The position numbers and the translations under genes were made by a program. Positions 1 to 8,624 of a stretch of DNA of 64,000 bases are shown piece by piece (positions within the stretch are counted from its first letter, which is position 1; each line of letters opens with the position of its first letter). The notes beneath the pieces were generated by a model. The model searched no databases and was not told where the DNA came from. It saw nothing but the letters and a program-made list of their open reading frames with translations. The DNA is taken from positions 224,435 to 288,434 of the forward strand of contig NZ_FOGG01000001.1 of NCBI RefSeq assembly GCF_900111155.1, written 5' to 3'. The DNA is from Pedobacter rhizosphaerae (lineage in GTDB: Bacteria; Bacteroidota; Bacteroidia; Sphingobacteriales; Sphingobacteriaceae).

Positions 1-1
1 A

Positions 2-3000
2 GCGGTGCTCATTACCTTGTTTTTTTACCGCAAGGTATCCGTTGATTTTGATGAACGCGTAAAGCTCCAGCATGAAATTGAAGAGAAGAAATACGAAATG
101 GAGAAACGTATTGTGGCCATCAAAGAAATTGCTCATCAAATTTCGGAAGGCAACTATGGTGTTACACTGGATAGCCAGACCAGAGATGATATCGGAGAAC
201 TTTCCGAATCGTTAAACAACATGTCTGCATCCTTAAAAAAATCTTTCGATACCCTGGAGGAGAATGAGTGGCTGCAAACCGGAGTGGCCAATCTGAATGT
301 TAAAATGGTTGGCGAGAAGGATGTTTTCCATCTTGCAGATGATATTATTGAATTTTTAGCCGCCTATACCAAAAGCCAAATCGGTGCAATTTATTTGTTT
401 AAGGATGATGGCTATTTGCATTTAAAGGGGAAGTATGCCTTGCAAGCACAGCAGCTGGACCCGGTTTTGGAAATAGGGCAAGGTTTGGTTGGTCAAGTGG
501 TTAAATCGGGTAAAAGAATCTTGTTAGATGATGTACCTCAATCGGAATTAACGATTACCCACGCCACGGGGAAAATTAAGCCCGCTCAATTGGTTATTCT
601 GCCTATTATCAGAAATGAAATCACCATTGGCGGGATAGAACTCGGAACTATAAATGCATACAGTGATTTACAGTTACACTTTTTAAACCTGATTATTTCT
701 GATGTAGGTACGGCATTATTAGGTGCACAAAACAGGCAGAAACTACAGCAATTGCTGGAAGAAACCCAGGCACAGTCGGAGGAGTTACAAGTTCAGCACA
801 ATGAACTGGAGGGGATGAATGCGGAGCTGGAGGCCCAGGCACAGAAACTTCAGGCATCAGAAGAAGAGTTAAGGGTTCAACAGGAAGAATTACTGCAGAG
901 CAACCAGGAATTGGAAGAGAGAAGCAGCTTGCTGGAAGAGAAAAATGAATTAATTGAAGAGCGAAACATCGAAATCCAGCAAAAAGCTGAAGCGCTGGAG
1001 CTCAGTACCAGATATAAATCGGAGTTTTTGGCCAATATGTCTCACGAGTTGAGAACGCCATTGAATTCCATTTTACTTTTGTCGAGATTGATGGCCGAGA
1101 ATGAGGAGATTGATAGCGAGCATAAAGAATATGCCGAGGTTATCCAAAGCTCGGGGCAGGGTTTGCTCAGTTTGATTGATGAAATTTTAGATCTTTCTAA
1201 AATTGAGGCCGGTAAAATGGAGCTTGACCGGGCAAACATTAAAGTAGAAGAGGTGGTACTCAATATGCGTTCACTTTTTAATCCGCTTGCCAAAGAAAAG
1301 AATTTAGCCCTGGTTATCGATCAGGCTGCAGATGTACCCGAGTTTTTTCATACCGATAGAATGCGCCTGGAACAGATATTGAAAAACCTGCTTTCCAATG
1401 CGATAAAGTTTACCACCGAAGGCTCAGTTAAACTAAATATTACCAAAAATGAGAAGCTGGATGCCCTGATTTTTAAGGTAGCGGATACAGGCGTGGGGAT
1501 TGCTCCAGAGAAGCAGGCCATGGTGTTTGAGGCTTTCCAGCAAGCAGATGGCTCTACCCGTCGCAAATTTGGTGGAACAGGTTTAGGCCTTTCTATAAGC
1601 CGCGAATTAGCCAAACTATTGGGCGGATATATCGATTTAAAAAGTAAGGAAGGAGATGGAAGTGTATTCACCCTAACCTTGCCTATAGATAAAAATAAAG
1701 GTATTGAGCAGTTTGATACACCAGTAGAGAAATTGGCGCCACCAGTTTCAGATCTTACCCCAAAAACAAGTAACCTAACAGTTCACCATATCCCACAGGA
1801 TGTGGAAGATGATAGAGATAACATCCATCCAGACGATAAAGTGATTTTGATTGTGGAGGATGATACACCTTTTGCCAAAACCTTGCTTGATTTTACCCGG
1901 AAAAGAAATTACAAAGGGCTGGTGGCCGTGCGTGGTGATGCGGGTATAGAGTTAGCAAGGGCCTATAAACCCCTGGCCATATTGTTAGATATACAGTTGC
2001 CCGTAAAAGATGGTTGGCAGGTTATGGAAGAGCTGAAATCTGATCCGGAAACGCGTCCTATTCCTGTACACATCATGTCTTCTCTACAGGTTAAAAAAGA
2101 AAGCTTGTTGAAGGGGGCAGTAGATTTTATCAATAAACCATTCGCTTTTGAACACATGCAAGAGGTTTTTCAAAAGCTGGAACATGCCCTTAGCCGTCAC
2201 CCTAAAAAGGTATTGATTGTAGAAGAGAATGAGCAACATGCAAAAGCCCTGAGCTATTTCTTAAGCAATTTCAATATTCAAACCGAAATTGTAAATCAGG
2301 TAAATGAAGGCGTTTCTGCCCTGCATAAACCAGAAGTCAATTGTGTAATCCTGGATATGGGTATTCCGGATAAGCATGCTTATGAAACCCTGGAGGTAGT
2401 AAAGAAAACTCCAGGACTAGAAAACCTGCCGATTATTATTTTTACAGGAAAGAACCTATCCAAGGGAGAAGAGAATAGAATTAAGCAGTATGCAGATTCT
2501 ATTGTGGTTAAAACGGCACATTCTTACCAGCGTATTTTAGATGAAGCCGGTTTATTTCTGCATCTTGTAGAAGAAAAAAATAAGGATAAACGCAAAACAC
2601 CTAAAAAGTATTCGGAGTTACAAGATGTTTTAAAGGATAAGACGGTGCTGGTGGCTGATGATGATGTGCGTAACATATTTTCACTGACCAAAATACTGGA
2701 ACAACACCAAATGAAAGTTTTGGCCGCTACAGATGGCAAGGAAGCCCTTAAAATGCTGGAAGAGCATGAAGTGGTTGATGTGGTGCTGATGGATATGATG
2801 ATGCCAGAATTGGACGGTTATGAAACTACTACCGCCATCAGGCAGAATATTAAATACCGGAATTTACCTATTTTAGCCGTTACAGCCAAAGCTATGATGG
2901 GAGATCGTGAAAAGTGTATTGCAGCCGGAGCTTCTGATTACATCAGCAAACCAGTAGACATGGATCAACTGGTATCTCTTTTACGAGTTTGGTTATACGA

Positions 3001-3019
3001 AAATCATCACAACGCTTAA
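2..3019 (+). CDS. Hybrid sensor histidine kinase with three receiver domains (5' end cut by window)
   Basis: The frame is open to the window edge and the visible part begins in a hydrophobic segment, so the true start lies upstream. Numbering from the GTG at 5: HAMP about 30-85, GAF about 95-245, a long coiled coil about 250-340, HisKA with SHELRTPLNS (phospho-acceptor His347), an HATPase with DTGVGI and GGTGLGLS (about 455-570), then three receivers with phospho-acceptor Asp662, Asp784 and Asp930. The middle receiver has Glu-Glu-Asn where an acidic pair is usual, so its acid pocket is weaker. It heads a tight operon with a receiver, CheR, CheB and a second receiver. What it senses is not visible. 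Confidence 0.93.
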   Translation, partial: AVLITLFFYRKVSVDFDERVKLQHEIEEKKYEMEKRIVAIKEIAHQISEGNYGVTLDSQTRDDIGELSESLNNMSASLKKSFDTLEENEWLQTGVANLNVKMVGEKDVFHLADDIIEFLAAYTKSQIGAIYLFKDDGYLHLKGKYALQAQQLDPVLEIGQGLVGQVVKSGKRILLDDVPQSELTITHATGKIKPAQLVILPIIRNEITIGGIELGTINAYSDLQLHFLNLIISDVGTALLGAQNRQKLQQLLEETQAQSEELQVQHNELEGMNAELEAQAQKLQASEEELRVQQEELLQSNQELEERSSLLEEKNELIEERNIEIQQKAEALELSTRYKSEFLANMSHELRTPLNSILLLSRLMAENEEIDSEHKEYAEVIQSSGQGLLSLIDEILDLSKIEAGKMELDRANIKVEEVVLNMRSLFNPLAKEKNLALVIDQAADVPEFFHTDRMRLEQILKNLLSNAIKFTTEGSVKLNITKNEKLDALIFKVADTGVGIAPEKQAMVFEAFQQADGSTRRKFGGTGLGLSISRELAKLLGGYIDLKSKEGDGSVFTLTLPIDKNKGIEQFDTPVEKLAPPVSDLTPKTSNLTVHHIPQDVEDDRDNIHPDDKVILIVEDDTPFAKTLLDFTRKRNYKGLVAVRGDAGIELARAYKPLAILLDIQLPVKDGWQVMEELKSDPETRPIPVHIMSSLQVKKESLLKGAVDFINKPFAFEHMQEVFQKLEHALSRHPKKVLIVEENEQHAKALSYFLSNFNIQTEIVNQVNEGVSALHKPEVNCVILDMGIPDKHAYETLEVVKKTPGLENLPIIIFTGKNLSKGEENRIKQYADSIVVKTAHSYQRILDEAGLFLHLVEEKNKDKRKTPKKYSELQDVLKDKTVLVADDDVRNIFSLTKILEQHQMKVLAATDGKEALKMLEEHEVVDVVLMDMMMPELDGYETTTAIRQNIKYRNLPILAVTAKAMMGDREKCIAAGASDYISKPVDMDQLVSLLRVWLYENHHNA

Positions 3020-3029
3020 TTATTATTTT

Positions 3030-3401
3030 ATGCCTCTAAAAACAGTATTGATAATAGATGACGATAACCGAAACATTTTTGCCCTAAAAGCTGTATTAAA
3101 AGCCAAAGGTTTTGATTGCTTATCCGCTACTAGTGCGCAAGAAGGTTTCACCCTTATCGAGAATAAAGAAAAGGTAGACATTGTATTGATGGATATGATG
3201 ATGCCGGATATGGATGGTTACCAGGCTATTTCTGCGATGAAAAAATCAGGACATATGCAAAATATTCCGGTTTTGGCGGTAACTGCACAGGCCATGGTAG
3301 GCGATAGAGAGCGCTGTTTAAGTGCCGGTGCTTCGGGCTATGTTTCAAAACCTATAAATGTTGATGAGTTGTTAATGCAGATAGAAAAGTTTACTTCCTA
3401 A
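3030..3401 (+). CDS. Single-domain response regulator (CheY-like receiver)
   Basis: This 123-aa protein is one receiver domain with no output domain. The acidic pocket is Asp10-Asp12, the phospho-acceptor is Asp55 in LMDMMMPD, and a conserved Ser-Lys-Pro lies near residue 107. It closely resembles the last receiver of the upstream hybrid kinase, which suggests internal duplication or shared phosphotransfer. It begins 10 nt after the kinase stop and ends 3 nt before CheR, so the genes are surely co-transcribed. Most likely it is a diffusible phosphate carrier or protein-interaction switch. Its target is unknown. Confidence 0.9.
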   Translation: MPLKTVLIIDDDNRNIFALKAVLKAKGFDCLSATSAQEGFTLIENKEKVDIVLMDMMMPDMDGYQAISAMKKSGHMQNIPVLAVTAQAMVGDRERCLSAGASGYVSKPINVDELLMQIEKFTS

Positions 3402-3404
3402 CCC

Positions 3405-4223
3405 GTGATAGTGGATGCAATAGATAATGAACAGGTTAACCTGTTGCTGAATGATGTACTGGAAACTCATGGTTATGATTTTTTAGCGTATTCTCCTGCT
3501 TCAATAAAGCGGAGGATTACCCGTTTATTTGCGCTCGATAATTTTGTCAGCTTTGCCGAATTTCGCTATACTGTTAGAACAGATAAACAGTATTTTAAAC
3601 GTTTCCTCGAAGAAATCACAGTTAACGTAACCGAGATGTTTCGTGATCCTGGATTTTACAAAGCCCTGCGCAATGAGGTGCTCCCCAATTTGGGTACCTA
3701 TCCCTTTATCAGGATTTGGGTGGCGGGTTGTTCTACTGGTGAGGAAGCTTATTCTTTAGCCATTGTACTTAAAGAGCTTAATTTGTTAAGCAAATCGTTA
3801 ATTTATGCTACAGATATCAACCCATCTGTATTGGAGAAGGCAAAAAAGGGTATGTTCCCTTTAAATTATTTGAAGGGCTATTCTGAGAATTACCGCCAAT
3901 CTGGGGGGGCAAAAGACTTTACAACTTATTATACGGCAAATTACTCTCTGGCAAAATTCGATGAAGGGTTAAGCAGCAAAATGATATTTTCTACGCATAA
4001 TTTAGTTTCAGACCACTCCTTTAACGAGTTCCAGTTGATTATGTGCCGGAATGTACTGATTTATTTCGATAAGGACCTTCAGCATAAAGTTTTTAACTTG
4101 TTTGATAATAGCCTGGAAAATCTCGGATATTTGGCCTTAGGCAGTAAGGAGAGTCTGGATTTTTGGCCCAGGGCTAAGGAATATAAAAGAGTAAAAACGG
4201 AGAAAATATGGCGGAAACTTTAA
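3405..4223 (+). CDS. cheR: CheR-type SAM-dependent protein methyltransferase
   Basis: The 272-aa product has the CheR layout: an N-terminal helical domain (about 1-75), then the methyltransferase fold with TEMFRDP (76-82), the SAM-binding motif AGCSTGEEAYS (107-117) and the late motif CRNVLIYFD. CheR methylates glutamates of chemoreceptors using SAM. No receptor, CheA or CheW is in the window, so the substrate here is open. The start is GTG at 3405 (GTG at 3411 is also possible), 3 nt after the preceding receiver. The 3' end overlaps cheB by 16 nt, a sign of translational coupling. Confidence 0.92.
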   Translation: MIVDAIDNEQVNLLLNDVLETHGYDFLAYSPASIKRRITRLFALDNFVSFAEFRYTVRTDKQYFKRFLEEITVNVTEMFRDPGFYKALRNEVLPNLGTYPFIRIWVAGCSTGEEAYSLAIVLKELNLLSKSLIYATDINPSVLEKAKKGMFPLNYLKGYSENYRQSGGAKDFTTYYTANYSLAKFDEGLSSKMIFSTHNLVSDHSFNEFQLIMCRNVLIYFDKDLQHKVFNLFDNSLENLGYLALGSKESLDFWPRAKEYKRVKTEKIWRKL

Positions 4224-4792
4224 AAGAACCCAAATGTGGTGCCATTGTTATTGGCGGCTCTGCCGGGAGTTTAGACGTGCTGTTAGAAGTTTTCCCTGCG
4301 CTAAAGGCCGACCTTAACATTCCCATTATAATCGTGGTTCACCGCAAGGGCAGTTCCGAATCTCTTTTAACGGACCTTTTGCAGAGTAGAACTGCTTTAA
4401 AAGTTCTGGAAGCCGAAGAAAAATCCCTGCTGGAAGGCGGAAAAGTTTATATTGCTCCGGCAGATTATCACCTGCTTGTTGAAGATGATCATACTATTTC
4501 TTTAGATTATTCTGAAAAAATAAATTATTCAAGGCCATCTATTGATGTTACCTTTCAGTCTGCTGCAGAGGTGTTTAAGGGCGATTTGGTATGCATTTTG
4601 CTTTCTGGATCTAACGCCGATGGAGTGGAAGGATTAAAAATTGTAAACAATTTCGGCGGGAGAGTGGTTATACAGAATCCAAATACCGCAATAATGCCGT
4701 ATATGCCGCAACAAGCCAGTATCGCGGTAAAACCCAATTTGGTTTTAGATAGTTTTGAGATGGCTGAATTTATAAATGGTTTACGTGGATAA
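4208..4792 (+). CDS. cheB: CheB-type protein-glutamate methylesterase, catalytic domain only
   Basis: The 194-aa protein is the CheB esterase domain without the usual N-terminal receiver. The catalytic triad can be placed at Ser18 in GGSAGS, His45 in VVHRKGSS and Asp138 in GSNADG. CheB removes the methyl groups added by CheR. Because its own receiver is absent, control may come from the separate receivers encoded before and after it (inference). It overlaps cheR by 16 nt and is followed 9 nt later by another receiver gene. Confidence 0.92.
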   Translation: MAETLKEPKCGAIVIGGSAGSLDVLLEVFPALKADLNIPIIIVVHRKGSSESLLTDLLQSRTALKVLEAEEKSLLEGGKVYIAPADYHLLVEDDHTISLDYSEKINYSRPSIDVTFQSAAEVFKGDLVCILLSGSNADGVEGLKIVNNFGGRVVIQNPNTAIMPYMPQQASIAVKPNLVLDSFEMAEFINGLRG

Positions 4793-4801
4793 TAAAAATT
4801 A

Positions 4802-5164
4802 ATGGCAGTGAAGAAAGTATTTGTTTTTGACGATAATAAGGATATTCTCGATTTATGTACCTTCATTCTGGAGGATGCGGGTTATGAGATCAGAACATCC
4901 GAAACGGCTAATAATATCGAGCAGCAGGTTTCAGAATACATGCCTGATCTCATTTTTATGGATAACTGGCTTCCTGATCTGGGCGGAATTCAGGCCACTA
5001 AGGCCATCAAACAAAACCCGGATTTAAAGCATATCCCGGTAATTTATTTCTCTGCAAATAATGATATCTCTGCTTTGGCCAATGAAGCTGGTGCAGATAG
5101 TTATTTATCCAAGCCCTTTGATATTTCCACTTTAGAAGAGATTGTAAAGAAACACCTCAGCTAA
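4802..5164 (+). CDS. Single-domain response regulator (receiver)
   Basis: This 120-aa receiver has an Asp-Asp pocket near residues 10-11, the phospho-acceptor in LIFMDNWLPD (about Asp55) and a Ser-Lys-Pro near residue 103. There is no output domain. It is the last gene of the signalling operon, 9 nt after cheB. Its stop lies 8 nt from the stop of the convergent DUF3137 gene and no clear terminator fits between them. It may substitute in trans for the missing CheB receiver (inference). Confidence 0.88.
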   Translation: MAVKKVFVFDDNKDILDLCTFILEDAGYEIRTSETANNIEQQVSEYMPDLIFMDNWLPDLGGIQATKAIKQNPDLKHIPVIYFSANNDISALANEAGADSYLSKPFDISTLEEIVKKHLS

Positions 5165-5172
5165 AGGGCAGA

Positions 5173-6129
5173 TTAATTTTCACCCCAAATTCTGGTGTTC
5201 AAATCAAGTTCCTGAACAATATCGTACATAAACTTGATTGCCGCAATATCGTCATCCAGCAGTTGCGGATTAAGCAAGGTTTTAAAAATAGGGGCTTCGA
5301 AATAATTTCTGTCTAAGGGAAATCCAATGTACATCCTCGATTCAATAAAAGAGAGACTGATGGCATATTTGGCGCTGTTGTGGAGATTTAGAATCCTTTC
5401 CATCATGGCTGGTGTTAGAATATACCTGGCCTCTACCTGATCTGTGGCGTACGTTACAAAGGCTTTGTCAAAATCGGTATTTTCCAGTTTTACCAGGTCT
5501 TTATTTCCAAAAGAGAATAAGTTACTGGAAAACCAGGCTCCCAAAGCGGCACCAAAATCTTTCGGTCGGATAACGGTAACCCCCTTAAAGTTTTTATTAA
5601 AATCGGCTACGAAGATCATGCCTTTAAAAATGTCGTGCCATTCGGTTCGGGTACCGTTTTTGGTTTGGTGAACGGTTTTATACTCGGCATGTACCTCTGC
5701 AAAGTAAAATCCGGTTTTTCCGGCAATGCCACTTACTAAATCTTCTGTTTTATAACGGTCGGGATTTTTGGTAAACAGTTGCGAATACACGAATTCCTGA
5801 GCCAAAATCCCTTCATAAGGCTTAAGTGTGAGGCTGGGATCCAGAAACTTTAATGCCGCACCAATTACATTTTGTTTATAGGCATCTTTATAGGCATGCA
5901 GTTCATCACCTATGCGGTAAAGAATGATACCCCCAACAAGGCCAAGCGCAATTAATGCGACCACACCGGCAGCTGGAAAGCCCAAAACAAAGCCTAAAAT
6001 AAGCAGTAAAACCCCTAACCCAATGCCCAGGTAGCCTTTGGTTTGGGCCGCAGAAATTTTCTTGCGTTCAACTTCCATTGCAGCCAATACATTTTGCAAG
6101 GCTACATTGTTCTTTACGTCAAATTGCAT
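5173..6129 (-). CDS. DUF3137-type membrane protein
   Basis: The 318-aa protein has two adjacent hydrophobic helices near residues 30-70 and a mostly soluble C-terminal part with a Trp-His-Asp-containing central region. The composition and the LemA neighbour match the DUF3137 family, whose function is unknown. Its ATG overlaps the LemA stop by one base (TAATG), which points to translational coupling. LemA plus DUF3137 pairs recur in Bacteroidota, so the two products probably work together at the membrane. Confidence 0.75.
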   Translation of the reverse strand: MQFDVKNNVALQNVLAAMEVERKKISAAQTKGYLGIGLGVLLLILGFVLGFPAAGVVALIALGLVGGIILYRIGDELHAYKDAYKQNVIGAALKFLDPSLTLKPYEGILAQEFVYSQLFTKNPDRYKTEDLVSGIAGKTGFYFAEVHAEYKTVHQTKNGTRTEWHDIFKGMIFVADFNKNFKGVTVIRPKDFGAALGAWFSSNLFSFGNKDLVKLENTDFDKAFVTYATDQVEARYILTPAMMERILNLHNSAKYAISLSFIESRMYIGFPLDRNYFEAPIFKTLLNPQLLDDDIAAIKFMYDIVQELDLNTRIWGEN

Positions 6130-6683
6130 TAATTGTTAAAAAGCTCTTTTGCACTGATGTTTTTACGCTCTTCAGCTGCGGTTTCTAAAACCGTTTCCGG
6201 ACGGAAATTCAGCATACCAGCAAATAAACTTCCCGGGAACATCATAATGGCATTATTATAATCGGTTACTGCCGAATTATACGTTCTGCGGGCTGCTGCA
6301 ATCTGTTCTTCACTTTCTGTCCAGGTGGTTTGCAGGTTAATAAAATTGGTATTGGCCTTTAAATCCGGATAGTTCTCTACATTAAGCATCAGCCCATTAA
6401 TGCTGCTGCCTAGCTGCGTATCAATTTGCGCTCTTTCCGCATCGCTCACGTTGCCAGAGGTGGCTTTAGCCCTGAGTTCTACTATTTTAGTTAGCGTACC
6501 TTGCTCGTAGTTGGTGTATTGCTTTACCACCTCAACCAAATTGGGGATAAGGTCAAAGCGCTTCTTAAGCATAACATCAATAGCCGAAAATGCATTGGTA
6601 ACCTGGTTTTTTTTACCAATAAGAGAATTGTAGAAGAAGATACCGATTAACACCAGGAAACCGATAACAATTGCGATAATCAT
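6129..6683 (-). CDS. LemA family protein
   Basis: The 184-aa protein has one N-terminal membrane helix (about 2-19) followed by the helical LemA domain. Recognisable pieces are the segment FDLIPNLVEVVKQY near residues 42-56 and RRTYN near 131-135. The family is widespread, its biochemical role is undefined, and its bulk is thought to form a helical bundle outside or along the membrane. It directly precedes and is coupled to the DUF3137 gene. The region upstream carries TATATTTA, one base away from the Bacteroidota -7 consensus. Confidence 0.9.
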   Translation of the reverse strand: MIIAIVIGFLVLIGIFFYNSLIGKKNQVTNAFSAIDVMLKKRFDLIPNLVEVVKQYTNYEQGTLTKIVELRAKATSGNVSDAERAQIDTQLGSSINGLMLNVENYPDLKANTNFINLQTTWTESEEQIAAARRTYNSAVTDYNNAIMMFPGSLFAGMLNFRPETVLETAAEERKNISAKELFNN

Positions 6684-6742
6684 AGTTTGTTTTTTTAAGG
6701 TTTAGAGTATAAATATAAAAAAAGGTTACAATTGTTTGGGTG

Positions 6743-8560
6743 TTACCGGCGATGCTGTTTTTCTAAACGCTCTTTTTGTTGCCTTCTTTTCAGCCTTTTT
6801 TGTTTGCGTAACAGGTGGTTTTCTCTCATTTGCTTAAAATTGGCAATGTGTTGCTGTATTTCTGCCTGCTTTTCTTCGGTAACGCCTACGCTGTGTTTAA
6901 TTCCAATGTAAAGGCTACGCCAGATGAGATTAAAGAATGAGGTATTGGAAGGGCGTTGATAGTTTACATCTGCGGAGATGAATTTTCCATCTCTTGATGG
7001 ATTTTCGGAATTAATAATCAGTGCATTGGCCAATATAGACAGCAGCCCCCGGGTAACCAGGTGGTCTTTTTCCGGATCATTACGCATTAAGGCAACCGAG
7101 AGGTCGTAATAAGAGAAATCTACTTTACCCCTGGCACCAAAGTCGTTGGCGTTAAAATTGAATTTAAGCTTCTCCACATTGCCGCGATTAATTCTAACTA
7201 AACCTAGCGGCTTTGTAATGGAATTTAAAACTCGGGCATTAAAGTTTTGTAAAACACCGCTGTAGGCAAAAGTGCCATCCCGGGCTAATAGGTTGAATTT
7301 AAAATCTACGTCGAGCTTTCCTTCGCCAAGTAAATAGGACGTAAGCTTTACATCCATAATGGGCTTCCCGGCTTTAATTTTAGCAATGTTGGTCGCATTG
7401 CGGATAATTCCTGAAGTTTTTTCAAAACTAATTTTTCCGCGTTGATTACTCTCCTTGTTATAGGCCGCGTAGGTAATGTCAATATCCTTTAACTGTATTT
7501 TCTCTGCCAGTATGGGCGCATTTATTTTTTGCAAAAGCTGATGCGGAAAGCGGCCAATTTTGTTTACATCGGGTTTTGGTTGAAGTGCGTTATTAGCGAA
7601 AACAGAAACAAAACCATTGGCAATGGCCATTTCTTTGGTTCGAAGCTCTTGTTTGCTGATGTAAAGGGGAAGATTAATTCCGTTCATCATGATGTCGTTC
7701 ATCTGAATGCTGAATCGATCTCTGGCATAACCTGCTACCTGGCCAAATTCCATTTCGCCATGTAAAGGCTCCAAGGCAAATTTATTTATCCGCAGTTTTC
7801 CTGTTGAAGCCCTAAAATCCAGCTGGTTCAATTTAATGTGGTACATTTTATCGGGTGTAGGATAAACGTAATCTTTAAGGTTGATCACCACATCTTTAAG
7901 TAGATACAATCGTTTAGGATCATCGGCCGAGGTAGAATCTACCAGTAAATCGATCAAAGAAATATTCAGGTCGTCTATGGTAAACGGAACCTCGTTACCA
8001 GCATTTTTGTTGATGTATTTAAAGCTCGCGTCCCTAAAAAGGATGTTTTTGATGCTGAATTCCTTTAAGTTTTTTGAGATGTATTCGTATGGCGATTTCA
8101 TGGGTCTAAGCGGACGATCTTCATTGAAATCGAATTGCCTGTTTACCATGGTCACCTCTGGTTTATCAAACACCACTTCTTCCAGCTGTAATTTATGTTC
8201 GCGATAAAGTGTTAAGGGATGAAACCGGTTAACCACCAGTTTTTTTAGTTTTATACTGTAGAGGTTATTGGGGGCTTTTTTCAGTTTAATCAGTTCATTA
8301 TACCTTAGGGTGTCTGGCGTAATGATTACATTTTTGAGTGTGGCGTGCCCGGTGAAGATATTGGTAGTAACCGTTGTAAAGTTTATGGTATAGAGGCTAT
8401 CAGTAGAGGTGTACAGCAAGGTTTTAATTCTATCTGTAAGTAAAGGCCTCGATTTAACATTTAAAAACCATGCCGTAGCCGCTAAAACGGCAAAAACCAC
8501 TAAAGATATGCCTGCAAGCCATTTTATTAGTCTGAAGCGATGATTAGAAGTATTCGGCAT
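6743..8560 (-). CDS. AsmA-like / DUF748-like envelope protein, paralog 1
   Basis: The 605-aa protein has a single N-terminal membrane helix (about 13-35) followed by a long beta-rich region. Its C-terminus is very basic, with many Lys, Arg and Gln residues. The layout resembles AsmA/DUF748-type proteins, which lie in the periplasm and are linked to envelope lipid handling; this assignment is by style rather than clear motifs. It is a paralog of the next upstream gene (8625-10412): both share RPLLT/KPILTEKI after the helix, a Phe-Tyr-Ile-Asn-Lys segment, KPLGLV and a NPS segment in the same order. The two are 64 nt apart in one orientation, a likely tandem duplication. Confidence 0.6.
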   Translation of the reverse strand: MPNTSNHRFRLIKWLAGISLVVFAVLAATAWFLNVKSRPLLTDRIKTLLYTSTDSLYTINFTTVTTNIFTGHATLKNVIITPDTLRYNELIKLKKAPNNLYSIKLKKLVVNRFHPLTLYREHKLQLEEVVFDKPEVTMVNRQFDFNEDRPLRPMKSPYEYISKNLKEFSIKNILFRDASFKYINKNAGNEVPFTIDDLNISLIDLLVDSTSADDPKRLYLLKDVVINLKDYVYPTPDKMYHIKLNQLDFRASTGKLRINKFALEPLHGEMEFGQVAGYARDRFSIQMNDIMMNGINLPLYISKQELRTKEMAIANGFVSVFANNALQPKPDVNKIGRFPHQLLQKINAPILAEKIQLKDIDITYAAYNKESNQRGKISFEKTSGIIRNATNIAKIKAGKPIMDVKLTSYLLGEGKLDVDFKFNLLARDGTFAYSGVLQNFNARVLNSITKPLGLVRINRGNVEKLKFNFNANDFGARGKVDFSYYDLSVALMRNDPEKDHLVTRGLLSILANALIINSENPSRDGKFISADVNYQRPSNTSFFNLIWRSLYIGIKHSVGVTEEKQAEIQQHIANFKQMRENHLLRKQKRLKRRQQKERLEKQHRR

Positions 8561-8624
8561 TTAAAAAATGGGAAATGTTTACATAGCAATATACATTTTA
8601 AATTGCTTTGTTGAAAAGTGTCAA

